From positions 2,852,001-2,916,000 of the forward strand of contig NZ_CP067378.1 of the NCBI RefSeq assembly GCF_019565505.1: DNA of 64,000 nucleotides, read 5' to 3'. This document shows positions 1 through 8,587 of the stretch, in pieces. The notes beneath the pieces are model-generated. The model was not told where the DNA came from. It was given only the letters and a program-made list of their open reading frames with translations, and ran no database searches. Source of the stretch: Flavobacterium davisii. GTDB lineage: Bacteria; Bacteroidota; Bacteroidia; Flavobacteriales; Flavobacteriaceae. Position 1 is the stretch's first letter. Each line of letters begins with the position of its first letter. The position numbers were made by a program, and so were the translations under genes.

Positions 1-623
1 TAGCGCTGTTTACAGGAGCTATTTGGTTGTGCGGAAGTATTGGTACAACTAGCCAAGCAGCTAATCAAATAGCTCTAACTTTAGCAACTTTTACCTTTAT
101 GTTTGTTTCTGGTTTAGGGGTTGCGGGTATGATACGTATAGGGAATCAGAAGGGGATACAAGATTATAAAAAATTACAAGTTATTGCACGCTCTATTTTT
201 TTATTAGCAATATTAATTCAAGGAATTTTTGCAATTCTTTTTATAGTGACAAATAATTGGTTACCTGAATTATTTATAGATTCCAAAAATACATTAGCTT
301 TAAGAGATAGTACAGAGGTAGCTACAATAGCATCTAATTTGATTTTAGTTGCGGCTGTTTTTCAAATTTTTGATGGAATACAAGTTACCGTACTTGGTGC
401 TCTAAGAGGAATACAAGATGTAAAAGTACCAATGTATCTTACATTTGTTGCATACTGGATTATAGGTTTTCCTATATCTATTTATTTAGGTTTATTTACT
501 TTCTTAAAAGCTATTGGGGTTTGGATTGGATTGTTATCAGGACTTATTGCAGCCGCATTGCTTTTGTTTTATAGATTTGAAAAATTGTCTAAACGTATGA
601 TTTTCCAAAATAGCACAAATTAA
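1..623 (+). CDS. MATE family efflux transporter, C-terminal part
   Basis: This is the C-terminal ~207 residues of a MATE (multidrug and toxin extrusion) antiporter, cut by the window start; the reading frame is open from base 3. At least five hydrophobic membrane spans are visible, and stretches such as SQAANQIALTLATF and VTVLGALRGIQDVKVP are typical of the second half of MATE proteins. Members export cationic drugs or metabolites in exchange for Na+ or H+ across the inner membrane. The stop is TAA at 621-623, 19 bp before the next gene, so the two may be co-transcribed. The substrate cannot be inferred. Confidence 0.85.
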   Translation, partial: ALFTGAIWLCGSIGTTSQAANQIALTLATFTFMFVSGLGVAGMIRIGNQKGIQDYKKLQVIARSIFLLAILIQGIFAILFIVTNNWLPELFIDSKNTLALRDSTEVATIASNLILVAAVFQIFDGIQVTVLGALRGIQDVKVPMYLTFVAYWIIGFPISIYLGLFTFLKAIGVWIGLLSGLIAAALLLFYRFEKLSKRMIFQNSTN

Positions 624-642
624 TATTAAAAATTATTATAAA

Positions 643-870
643 ATGACATTACCAAAATTTGTTTTAGCAGATAATTCTGATTTTCCAGATGATATTTTTA
701 TTATTCATCTAGAATTTCCTCGTTTTTTAATTAATTTAAAAGATGATTCAATTGAATTTATAGAAGAGTTAGATGATGAAGATGAATCTGAAATAGAAAG
801 AGAAATGGAATATTTAATTACTTTAGCAGGAGAATTTTACGATCGAGAAATGGAAAGATATGAAGAATAA
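643..870 (+). CDS. Small acidic conserved hypothetical protein
   Basis: A 75-residue, strongly acidic protein. Its second half is rich in Asp and Glu (a run around ELDDEDESEIE) and ends in REMERYEE. No signal peptide or membrane segment is visible, so it is probably cytoplasmic. It begins 19 bp after the MATE gene and is followed by a good terminator at 896-932, so it is probably the last gene of that transcript. I recognise no domain and no function can be assigned. Confidence 0.7.
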   Translation: MTLPKFVLADNSDFPDDIFIIHLEFPRFLINLKDDSIEFIEELDDEDESEIEREMEYLITLAGEFYDREMERYEE

Positions 871-895
871 AAATTCATAATCTATTATATCTTTA

Positions 896-932
896 ATCCC
901 GATAAGTGATGATTTATCGGGATGTTAATTTT
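896..932 (+). terminator. Rho-independent terminator after the small acidic gene
   Basis: A perfect 10-bp stem (ATCCCGATAA at 896-905 pairing with TTATCGGGAT at 914-923) with an 8-base loop, followed by a T-rich tail. It lies 26 bp downstream of the stop at 870. Confidence 0.8.
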
Positions 933-995
933 TGGGTTTTATGAAAATGACATTTAGTGAATTAAAATAAGTTAGTAGATAGTAAAAAAAAAGAT

Positions 996-1991
996 ATGAA
1001 TGAACATCCAATTTTTGAAGAACATCCTTGGTTAATTTTAACATTTGCAATTATAGTTTTGTTTATGTTGTTATTAGATTTAGGAATCTTTAATAAAAAA
1101 AGTCACGAAGTTTCTAGTAAAGAAGCTGCAACTTGGTCATTTGTCTGGATTGCTTTAGCAATGGGATTTAGTGGATTATTATATCATTTTGCAGGAGCTA
1201 TTAAATTTTATGAGTTCCAGTCAGCGTATTGGATTGAAAAGGCTCTTTCGGTAGATAATCTTTTTGTTTTTATTATGGTTTTTAAATTTTTTGAAGTAGC
1301 CAACGAAAATAAACATAAAGTACTGTTCTGGGGAATTATAGGAGCTCTTGTTTTAAGAGCAATTTTTATATTTTCAGGGGCTTTTTTGATAGAATTAACC
1401 TATTTGAATAAAATTTTAGGATTAATAGGTTTTTCGGGATTTAAATATGACATTAACTTAGTGATGACTCTTTTCGGATTATTCCTGATTTATGCAGGAA
1501 TTAAATCTTGGTTTAGTAATGATGAAGATCAGGATCAGGATTACAACAATACTAAGGGAGCAAAATTAGTACGTAGAATTTTTAATGTAAGTGATAATTA
1601 TGATGGAAATAAATTTTTTACAGTTGAAAATGGTAAAAAAATAGCAACGCCTTTGTTAGTTGTAGTGACAGTTATTGAATTTACAGACCTGTTATTTGCC
1701 GTTGATTCTATCCCCGCTATTTTTGCTATTTCAAGAGATCCGTTAGTTCTATATACATCTAATATTTTTGCTATATTAGGATTACGAGCTCTATTTTTTT
1801 TACTAGATAATTTTATTCATTTATTTCACAAACTTCCTTACGGGTTAGCTATTATTTTAACCTTTATAGGGATAAAAATGATTATAGCTCCTTTTTATCA
1901 CGTAGATTCTGTAATATCACTCATAATAATAGGCGCTGTTTTAGTACTGTCTGTATTTTTGTCAATTGTTTTTCCTGAATCTAAAGAATAA
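996..1991 (+). CDS. TerC/Alx family integral membrane protein
   Basis: A 331-residue polytopic inner-membrane protein of the TerC family, with about nine hydrophobic spans. Two acidic membrane motifs typical of the family are present: ALSVDNLFVF near residue 85 and VIEFTDLLFAVDSIPAI near residue 225. Their Asp/Glu residues are thought to bind metal. Family members include Alx/MeeF-type manganese exporters and tellurium-resistance TerC. A short charged loop (SNDEDQDQDYNN) lies near residue 170. The ATG at 996 follows an A-rich leader. The gene stands alone between two terminators. Metal export is inferred from family only. Confidence 0.9.
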   Translation: MNEHPIFEEHPWLILTFAIIVLFMLLLDLGIFNKKSHEVSSKEAATWSFVWIALAMGFSGLLYHFAGAIKFYEFQSAYWIEKALSVDNLFVFIMVFKFFEVANENKHKVLFWGIIGALVLRAIFIFSGAFLIELTYLNKILGLIGFSGFKYDINLVMTLFGLFLIYAGIKSWFSNDEDQDQDYNNTKGAKLVRRIFNVSDNYDGNKFFTVENGKKIATPLLVVVTVIEFTDLLFAVDSIPAIFAISRDPLVLYTSNIFAILGLRALFFLLDNFIHLFHKLPYGLAIILTFIGIKMIIAPFYHVDSVISLIIIGAVLVLSVFLSIVFPESKE

Positions 1992-2110
1992 TGTATTTTA
2001 TATAATTTAATATGCTACGATATTATGCTGAAAAAAATCTTATCTAGGTATATTTAAAAATAAAAGATATTGATAAAATAAAGGTTTAAGACCTTCTCAC
2101 TTCTGAATTT

Positions 2111-2158
2111 AATCCTTGTTTTTAAAGATTTTGTTCTAAAAACAAGGGTTAATATTTT
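2111..2158 (+). terminator. Probable terminator downstream of the TerC gene
   Basis: A 14-bp stem (2111-2124 with 2137-2150, one G-T pair) around a 12-base loop, followed by an A/T-rich tail. It lies about 120 bp after the TerC stop and before the IS110 insertion. Confidence 0.6.
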
Positions 2159-2211
2159 TAATACATTTTATATAGCTACTATTTCAAGAAATAAAAAGTT
2201 AAACCCAGATT

Positions 2212-2437
2212 TCAAGAAAGTATTGTTCTTTGACAAATGAGAGCTAACTTGCACTTGCGAGCGAAGCCTATGTATAAAATGGTGAATTTATCCCCTCCCA
2301 GATTTTGGCTGAAATGTAAAAAGGCTTCCATTTGGAAGCCCTTTGAGACAATCAATGATGAAACACCATGTTATCTCGTATAGAATAATTTAAGCAAAGA
2401 TATTACATTTCCTCGCATTTTAATAAAAAAATATTTT
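2212..2437 (+). ncRNA. Candidate bridge RNA region in the IS110 left end
   Basis: A non-coding left end conserved between the three IS110-type copies. It holds a perfect hairpin (GGCTTCC/GGAAGCC, 2323-2340), the octamer CCCAGATT (2297-2304) equal to the left half of the insertion target, and ATAGAAT (2380-2386) equal to part of the element's own right end (3773-3779). IS110-group elements are known to express a bridge RNA from this end; its loops pair with target and donor DNA. The RNA itself, its ends and its pairing are inferred, not shown. Confidence 0.55.
2323..2340 (+). repeat. Hairpin in the IS110 left end
   Basis: Perfect 7-bp stem GGCTTCC / GGAAGCC with loop ATTT. The deleted copies keep most of it in opposite orientation (around 40861-40876 and 62133-62155), with small changes, which suggests selection on RNA or DNA structure. 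Confidence 0.7.
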
Positions 2438-3762
2438 ATGAAAAGTTTCGAAAAAATGCAAATTGTAAATCCCAATGCTGCAGGAATTGATGTTGGGTCA
2501 CGTTCTCATTTTGTAGCCATAGGACAGGATGAAAATCAAATTAGAGAATTTAATGTTTATCAATCAGGATTATGCGCTTTGGTAGCTTATCTTCAAGAGA
2601 ACAAGATTCGTAGTGTTGCTTTGGAGTCCACAGGGAGTTATTGGCAATCTTTGTTTATGATCTTGCAGGGAAATGGTTTTGAAGTTCTTTTGGTTCAAGG
2701 GACTCAAACAAAAAACCTCAAAGCAAAGACAGATGTGAAAGATGCACAATGGATACAGAAACTTCATTCTTTAGGGCTATTACGAGGTTCTTTTTGCCCT
2801 CTGAAACCACTTTGCAGATAAGAACACTTCATAGACATCGTTCTAGTTTGATTGAACAAAGTTCAGGCTTTGTAAACAAAATGCAAAAAGCATTACGTTT
2901 AATGAACTTCAGACTCGACGTTGTGATAAGTGACATCACAGGAGTTTCTGGAATAAGAGTAATTGAGATGATACTATCAGGTGAAACTTCAGGTGAAAAA
3001 TTAGCTGAATATTGCGACAAACGAGTTAAAAAAAGCAAAGAAGAAATAGCCGACGCTTTACAAGGTAAAATAAACAATGAATACCTACATGAGCTTTCCG
3101 ATTGTTATGATATTTACAGACTTATTCAAGATAAAATAAAAAACACCGATACTCGTATTGATGAAGTGCTGAAAAATCAAACCAGAGAAATTGTTTTATC
3201 AGAAGATATCGAATTGGTAAAGAAACAGAATAAAGGGAAAAACCAACCCAAATTTGATGTACAGAAATATAGTTTAAAACTTTTTGGAGTAGATCTCTTT
3301 GCTATAGAATCAGTTTGCTCAGGAACCGTTACTAGTTTTTTAGCCGAAATAGGCACCGATATATATAAATTCAAGACCTCCAAGCAATTTGTGAATTGGC
3401 TCAGGTTAGCTCCAAATAATAAAATTAGTGGAGGTAAGGTTTTGAGTAGCAGAACTCCAAAAGGGAAAAATAAATTTGCATTGACATTAAGAAATGCGGC
3501 AAATACAATTGAAAGAAAAAAAGAAGGTTACCTCGTTATGTTCTTTAAAAGGATTTCTTTTAAAAAAGGAAGAGGTGCTGCAATTACAGCAACAGCAAGA
3601 AAAATAGCAGTTATAATTTGGAATATGATAGTCAAAAAACAACATTATATACCAATAAATACAGACCAATATATTCAAGAAATGAAGAATAAAAAAACGA
3701 TACAAATTAAAAAAATGATTAAAAAATACGGAATCGAAACTACTTCTTTATCAATTCCTTAA
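2438..3762 (+). CDS. IS110-family transposase (one frameshift)
   Basis: RuvC-like DEDD recombinase of ~441 residues with a C-terminal IS116/IS110/IS902 domain. The acidic residues are visible as D18 (GIDVGSRSH), E63 (ALESTGSYW), D99 and D102 (KTDVKDAQW). The C-terminal domain (after residue ~290) has SGGKVLSSRTPKGKN, where the family's nucleophilic serine is expected. A one-base loss in the T run at 2791-2795 splits the frame (GLLRGSF then LPSETTLQIR). With six T the protein is continuous. It catalyses excision and insertion guided by the element's RNA. It is probably active if the frameshift is a sequencing error. Codon usage resembles the neighbours. Confidence 0.9.
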
Positions 3763-3877
3763 ATTAAGTTAGATAGAATTCCGCATTAAACTTCGTTGTA
3801 AAAAAAAAATAAAATCAAATTCTCACATAAAACTTTAGAAAAAGAGAATTATCTTTTGATGAAAGAAATTAGAAAAC

Positions 3878-4126
3878 GTGCTTGAATTGGAAGAAAATGA
3901 AATTTATACCATTTTAGTTTTGAAATTACCTAAACCAAAACGGACTACAAAATACACGAATCAAGAAATATTACACGATATTATTACAGTAAATTTGAAC
4001 CTTAAAGATAGTATTATATATAAAAATGACGTTGAATCTAAAAAAATGTTCATTTTTATTTCGACCAAAGTAAGATTCGAAAGTGAATGGGTAGAATTAT
4101 ATAATCATATAACATTGAAAATTTAA
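3878..4126 (+). CDS. Doubtful small ORF overlapping R1 remnant
   Basis: An 82-codon frame with a GTG start. The first ~8 codons (LELEENE) come from the distal part of the R1 repeat, where the same bases recur in non-coding copies. The remainder (IYTILVLKLPKPKRTTKYTNQEI...) is not recognisable. It may be the remnant of a gene truncated by the R1/IS110 insertions or a chance frame. No ribosome binding site or partner gene supports it. Confidence 0.25.
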   Translation: MLELEENEIYTILVLKLPKPKRTTKYTNQEILHDIITVNLNLKDSIIYKNDVESKKMFIFISTKVRFESEWVELYNHITLKI

Positions 4127-4296
4127 CTTCTTCTGTCGAAGAAACAAACTATATGTTAAGTTGTTGTTTTTTAGATGTCTGTATCTGTAAAAAAAAACAA
4201 TTTATTATATCTTCTTCTTTGCCTTTGTACTTGATTACAAATTTTATTATGTAATCTAGGTTTAAAATGATTCAGGTCATAAGAAAGAAATAGTTT

Positions 4297-5385
4297 TTAT
4301 TTGTTTTTAAAGTAATTGTCTAGTAATTTTTGTGCAGAAACAAATGGAGAACTTTGGTTGTTTTGTATGGCCATTTTTTCAATTTCTAAAAGAGAGGAGA
4401 TGGTAGGGTGATTAAAAAAATGACTTTTTAATTGCTCGTTTATACTTTCTAAAAGCCAGTATTCACTCTGATTGTTTCTTTTGCTATCGAAATAACCATT
4501 TTCTTTTGTTATTGAAACATATTCTTCAATAGTTTGCCATATAGAGTCAATTCCCTTTTTTTCTAGAGCACTGCAAGTTGTGACTTTTGGAATCCAACCT
4601 GATTTTTTTTCAGGAAATAAATGTAAAGCTCTGTTGAATGCTGTTTTAGCAAGTTTCGCCTTGGTTGTATTATCACCATCCGCTTTATTAATTACTAATA
4701 AATCAGCCATTTCCATAATACCTCTTTTTATACCTTGCAGTTCGTCTCCAGCCCCTGCTAAATTCAATAATAAAAAAAAGTCAGTCATACTATGTACAGC
4801 TGTTTCACTTTGTCCTACTCCAACTGTTTCTACAAGTATTATATTAAAACCGCAAGCTTCACATAGTACAATGCTTTCTCTTGTTTTTCTAGCTACACCT
4901 CCCAAGCTTTCGCCTGAAGCACTAGGCCGAATATAGGCATATTCATCCTTTACCAACTCTTCCATACGTGTTTTGTCACCTAAAATACTTCCATGACTAA
5001 TACTAGAACTTGGATCGATAGCTAATACAGCTACTTTTTTTCCTAATGAGGTTAATAGTTTTCCAAAGGCTTCTATAAAAGTACTTTTACCTACTCCGGG
5101 TACACCAGTAATGCCAATTCTGATAGATTTATTACTATGAGGTAGACAATTTTGGATAATTATGTTGGCTTTTTCTTGGTGTATACTATTTGTGCTTTCA
5201 ACTAGTGTTATGGCTCTACTAAGCGCTGTTTTATCTCCTTTAAGGATGCTTTCTGTAATTATTTCAGGTGTAAGGTTTTTATTCCTGTGCTCTTTTATTT
5301 GCTTGATTGCTTCTGGATTAATACTTTCAGGTTGTTTGATGCCTTCATTTTCTTTTAGAGCGGACTTTTTTCTGTAAGTATTCAA
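4297..5385 (-). CDS. meaB: MeaB/ArgK-family GTPase (methylmalonyl-CoA mutase chaperone)
   Basis: A 362-residue G3E P-loop GTPase of the MeaB/ArgK family (older name: LAO/AO transport ATPase). The Walker A motif GVPGVGKST lies near residue 95, the acidic switch motif LAIDPSS near 122, ETVGVGQSE near 185 and the NKAD guanine-specificity motif near 232. These proteins load and protect adenosylcobalamin in methylmalonyl-CoA mutase. The mutase genes are not next to it here, so the partner lies elsewhere. It stands alone, read opposite to the Crp-like gene at 5493. The ATG at 5385 gives an N-terminal extension of ~60 residues, as in other family members. Confidence 0.9.
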   Translation of the reverse strand: MNTYRKKSALKENEGIKQPESINPEAIKQIKEHRNKNLTPEIITESILKGDKTALSRAITLVESTNSIHQEKANIIIQNCLPHSNKSIRIGITGVPGVGKSTFIEAFGKLLTSLGKKVAVLAIDPSSSISHGSILGDKTRMEELVKDEYAYIRPSASGESLGGVARKTRESIVLCEACGFNIILVETVGVGQSETAVHSMTDFFLLLNLAGAGDELQGIKRGIMEMADLLVINKADGDNTTKAKLAKTAFNRALHLFPEKKSGWIPKVTTCSALEKKGIDSIWQTIEEYVSITKENGYFDSKRNNQSEYWLLESINEQLKSHFFNHPTISSLLEIEKMAIQNNQSSPFVSAQKLLDNYFKNK

Positions 5386-5492
5386 TGGATCTGGTTTTTT
5401 AGTAAAGATAATTATTTTTTGTAATAATAATGATTTATCTTTAGAATGTAGATTTTAAAAATTCCTATTATTTTATTGAAATGTATTTTATC

Positions 5493-6079
5493 ATGAATGA
5501 AAAAATATTAGATATTGATTGCCAATCAGTTGAAATGCTTTTTAGTTTGGAAGCATTTCAAAAAAGAATAATGATAAAAAAATTTGAAGTAGGAGATTAT
5601 TTAGTTTCTCAAGGAGATTCTTTTTGTATTTGCCTATTGTGAAATCAGGAGTAGTGAGGTTGGATTGTACTTCTATTTCGAAAGATGTTTTGTTAGATTA
5701 TGTAGTTGCAGGGGAGGCATGTATGGTTAGTTTTTCTCATTATAATATAATGGATAAGTTATTGTTCACCGCTCAAGCTTTAACGAAAGTAGAAGCTTGG
5801 TTGTTGCCAAAAGTGGTGGTAGAAGAATTGTTGGAAAAAGATAAAAGATTTATAGACTATATAGTAAATAGATTATCTTTTGAATTTCAAAATATACTTC
5901 AATTATATATAGGCTTGCAAAATGATGATCTAGATAAACGATTAGAACGATATTTGAAAAAATATAGCACGAAATTAGAGTCAAACGGTATTAAGTTAAC
6001 TCATCAGCAAATTGCCACGGATTTAGGGGTTAGTAGGGAAAGTATTTCAAGAATTATGTCTAAAAAAGTTGAGTTGTGA
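5493..6079 (+). CDS. Crp/Fnr-family transcription regulator (one frameshift)
   Basis: About 195 residues: an N-terminal cyclic-nucleotide-binding-like beta-barrel and a C-terminal helix-turn-helix (HQQIATDLGVSRESISRIM). The first 43 codons from ATG 5493 (MNEKILDIDCQ...) are separated from the rest by a one-base loss in the T run at 5621-5625. With six T the protein reads SFLYLPIVKSGVVRLDC. The recognition helix carries R-E-x-x-x-R in the same spacing as E. coli CRP, which reads TGTGA. A perfect TGTGA/TCACA palindrome overlaps the stop codon (6073-6092). No ligand (cAMP, oxygen, haem) can be assigned. The downstream gene at 6105 is a likely partner or target. Confidence 0.85.
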
Positions 6080-6092
6080 TCTAGATCACAAC
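6073..6092. promoter_or_regulatory. Perfect CRP-type operator palindrome
   Basis: GTTGTGATCTAGATCACAAC is a perfect 20-bp palindrome containing TGTGA-N6-TCACA, the arrangement bound by CRP-class regulators. It straddles the stop codon (6077-6079) of the Crp-like gene and ends 12 bp before the ATG at 6105. It could control the downstream gene or feed back on the regulator. A transcript hairpin is an alternative reading. Confidence 0.55.
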
Positions 6093-6104
6093 GAGTTTAG
6101 TATT

Positions 6105-6368
6105 ATGAAAATACTTTTGCTTAAAAAATATTTTATGGACGTTTTAATACCTAATAATTCTTTGATTACGGCCACTCCTGAAGAAGGGAGATTGTTGGCT
6201 GTAAAAATGGCTAGATTAATTATTAAATATACACAGCCTGATGCTTCAGTTCGCGAAAAACTAAGACCAGTTTATGCAGAAGATCCAGCTATGTTAATAG
6301 CGATTGGTCAGACTGTAGCGCTAGAATTTGCTACTATAGCAAAAGCTAATAATTATTGGAAAAAATAA
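6105..6368 (+). CDS. Conserved hypothetical protein next to the Crp-like regulator
   Basis: About 87 residues from ATG 6105 (MKILLLKKYFMDVL); ATG 6135 is an alternative start. The body (NNSLITATPEEGRLLAVKMARLIIKYTQPDASVREKL) looks like a helical soluble protein, without signal peptide or membrane span. It begins 26 bp after the Crp-like gene, right behind the TGTGA/TCACA palindrome, so regulation by that protein is plausible. No family is recognised. Confidence 0.6.
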   Translation: MKILLLKKYFMDVLIPNNSLITATPEEGRLLAVKMARLIIKYTQPDASVREKLRPVYAEDPAMLIAIGQTVALEFATIAKANNYWKK

Positions 6369-6390
6369 ATGTGTTAATTTTTTGTTTTTT

Positions 6391-6500
6391 AAAGGCTGTT
6401 CAGCTGATTTGCTACTTTGTTCTAGGGGTCAGATAATCTTTAGCTATTTTATGATAGTTAAAAATTGAGAATAAAGAGTAAATTCTATCGGACAGCCTTT
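6391..6500. repeat. Bracketed inverted repeat between convergent genes
   Basis: AAAGGCTGT (6391-6399) pairs with ACAGCCTTT (6492-6500) across ~92 bases that hold a smaller stem (TAGCTAT near 6437 with ATAGTTA near 6453). It sits between two convergent genes. It probably acts as a bidirectional terminator or is the remnant of an R2-like repeat, whose copies are also bracketed by AAAGGCTG/CAGTCTTT-like arms. Confidence 0.45.
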
Positions 6501-6509
6501 TGCTTAAAA

Positions 6510-6728
6510 TTAAAATTTGATAAGTAGATTTCTGTTATAGGCAGTATTGTTTTTAATGGTTTTTAAATGTGGTTTGTCCTTTGTGAAGTTAACAAACCAT
6601 TTTGCTAATTCATCAATTTCGGATGAAATAAGAATTTTGATAGATTGATTTAACTCCTTGTTAAATTGTTCAGGATTTAAACTTGCTTTTTCTAACTTTC
6701 TTTGAATGTAGATTGACATCGTACTCAT
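6510..6728 (-). CDS. Small hypothetical protein
   Basis: 72 residues (MSTMSIYIQRKLEKASLNPEQFNKELNQ...). It is helical, charged and soluble, with no signal peptide. It lies convergent to the gene at 6105 with the inverted repeat 6391-6500 between them. The region upstream (6729-6932) is very AT-rich and would hold its promoter. No family is recognised. Confidence 0.5.
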   Translation of the reverse strand: MSTMSIYIQRKLEKASLNPEQFNKELNQSIKILISSEIDELAKWFVNFTKDKPHLKTIKNNTAYNRNLLIKF

Positions 6729-6932
6729 AGGCTAATAATAATTTATATTTGGGTTAATAAAATTAATAAAAAATATTTTATTAAACAAATAAAAAAAATA
6801 TTTTATAAAATAATTTTAAAATTGAGATTTTGAAATATTTGAACTTTTTGTTTTTAACAAATTATAGTTAATAAGAAAAAAGATAAAATGAATTAAATAT
6901 GTTTAATTTTACATAAACAAAACTCAAATGAT

Positions 6933-8343
6933 ATGTCTGTTTCAAAAGAATTAATTCAAAAATTAATAACTGTTGTTGGTGAATCGTATGTTTTTACGGA
7001 TATTGAAACACGAAATAACTATGGACATGATGAAACAGAAGATTTTTGTTTTCCTCCAAGTGTTGTGGTAAAACCAGGTTGTACAGAAGAAGTTGCAGCT
7101 GTTGTTAAATTAGCAAATGATTTTTATACAGCTGTAGTGCCTATAGGAGGACAAACAGGATTGAGTGGAGGGGCTTTGTCTGTTTTAGAAGGAATCGGAC
7201 TTTCTACAGAACGATTGAATAAAATTATTGAAATAGACGAAAAAAACCTTCAGGTTATCACAGAACCGAGGCGTTATAACACAAGTATTACGTGAAAAGG
7301 TAGCAGAAAAAGATCTTTTCTATCCTGTAGATCCAAGTAGCATGGGAAGTTGCTTCATAGGAGGGAATATAGCAGAAAATTCAGGAGGAGCTAGAGCTGT
7401 TAAATATGGATTAACGAAGGATTATGTACTCAATTTAGAAGTAGTCTTACCTACGGGGGAAATTATTTGGACAGGAGCCAATACACTAAAAAATTCGACA
7501 GGTTATAATCTAACCCAATTAATTATCGGTAGTGAAGGTACATTAGGGATTGTTACCAAAGCAGTACTAAAATTGTTGCCTAAAGTATCGTTTAATATTT
7601 TAATGTTAGTTCCTTTTTATAAGGCAGATCAAGCTTGTGAAGCCGTTTCAGCTATTTTTAGAGCAGGTGTAGTACCTAGTGCCTTAGAATTTATGGAACG
7701 TGATGCTATTGATTGGAGCTTGAAATATATAGAAGGAATAGCTATTGATGTTCAACCAGATCATCAAGCTCATTTATTGATTGAAGTAGACGGAAATTAT
7801 CCTGAAATTTTAATGTTAGAGGCTGAAAAAATAATGAATGTTTTAGAAAAATTTCAAATTGATGAAATTCTTTTCGCCGATACTGAGGATCAAAAGAGTG
7901 CCTTGTGGAAGATGAGACGAGGTGTTGCAGAAGCTGTAAAAGCAAATTCAATCTATAAAGAAGAAGATACTGTCGTTCCTCGATATGAATTACCCAAATT
8001 ATTAACAGGAATCAAATCAATCGGTGCTCGATACGGTTTTCAGTCAGTTTGTTATGGACATGCTGGAGATGGTAATTTGCATGTAAACATTATAAAAGGA
8101 AATCTAACAGATAAACAATGGAATGAAGAGGTGCCAAAAGGAATTCGGGAAATTTTTGAGTTAACTCTTTCTTTAAAAGGAACCTTGTCTGGAGAACATG
8201 GGATTGGCTGGGTACAGAAAAATTACATGGATATAGCTTTTTCAAAGGTGCATTTAGAGTTAATGGAACAAATTAAGTATATTTTTGATCCTAATAATAT
8301 TATGAATCCGAGGAAAAATTTTACCAGACAAATTTTAGTTTAA
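6933..8343 (+). CDS. FAD-linked oxidase, GlcD/D-2-hydroxyacid dehydrogenase type (frameshifted)
   Basis: A ~470-residue member of the FAD_binding_4 / FAD-oxidase_C family (glycolate oxidase GlcD, D-lactate or D-2-hydroxyglutarate dehydrogenases). The PCMH FAD-binding domain (PIGGQTGLSGGA near residue 72; GGNIAENSGG near 141) precedes the C-terminal domain with GHAGDGNLHVN and SGEHGIG. The frame breaks at 7266-7271, where CCGAGG stands for CCAGG (expected EPGVITQVLRE). Near the C-terminus CCGAGG (8308-8313) plus one missing T turns the canonical NPGKIF into NPRKNF in frame. Both point to sequencing error. The substrate is not certain. Confidence 0.88.
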
Positions 8344-8587
8344 ATCTATTTCTCCTTTGTAAAAATCGTTAGTTTTATTAGATTTTTTAGGTGTTAGACT
8401 TCGCTAATAATCAATAAGGATTAAATAGTGTGCGTGATAAGGCAATTTAAAAAGAAAAATAAAAAATGTTTTGCTTTTTTGTAAGTATTTTGTTTTAAAT
8501 AGTTTATGAAACGTTTTAATGTAGAAATTGAATCAAAAAAGAGAATTGCTAAAAATGTAAAATAAAAAAGATTTCTTTAAATCAGAA

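Larger units (their letters stand above)
2212..3780 (+). mobile_element. IS110-family insertion sequence, full-length copy
   Basis: A ~1569-bp element. It has a ~226-bp non-coding left end (2212-2437), one transposase gene (2438-3762) and only 18 bp of right end ending AGATAGAATT. A long 5' non-coding end and short 3' end is the IS110-group (not IS1111) architecture. There are no terminal inverted repeats and no target duplication, as expected of the family. The boundaries were set by comparison with two deleted copies (40800-40988 and 61889-62266, both on the minus strand) and with uninterrupted R1 repeats. The ends share a TT that may be the recombination core. Confidence 0.85.
2202..3902 (+). 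repeat. R1 repeat copy interrupted by the IS110 element
   Basis: The left R1 terminus AACCCAGATT (2202-2211) and the rest of an R1 copy starting CCGCATTAAACTTCGTTG (3781 to about 3902) flank the insertion sequence. Joined, they rebuild the uninterrupted R1 terminus seen at 9954, 9441 and 49292. The IS therefore inserted between ATT and CCGC of R1 without an obvious target duplication beyond a shared TT. The distal part of this R1 copy is degenerate after about 3902. Confidence 0.8.

Noticed and set aside
996..1991. Tellurite-resistance operon (TerC here, TerB-like at 58276)
   Set aside because: The two genes are 56 kb apart and no terZABDE genes are seen; both families have other roles.
6391..6500. 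Small regulatory RNA gene
   Set aside because: Only a bracketing stem is seen between convergent genes; no promoter-like box precedes it, so terminator or repeat remnant is the safer call.
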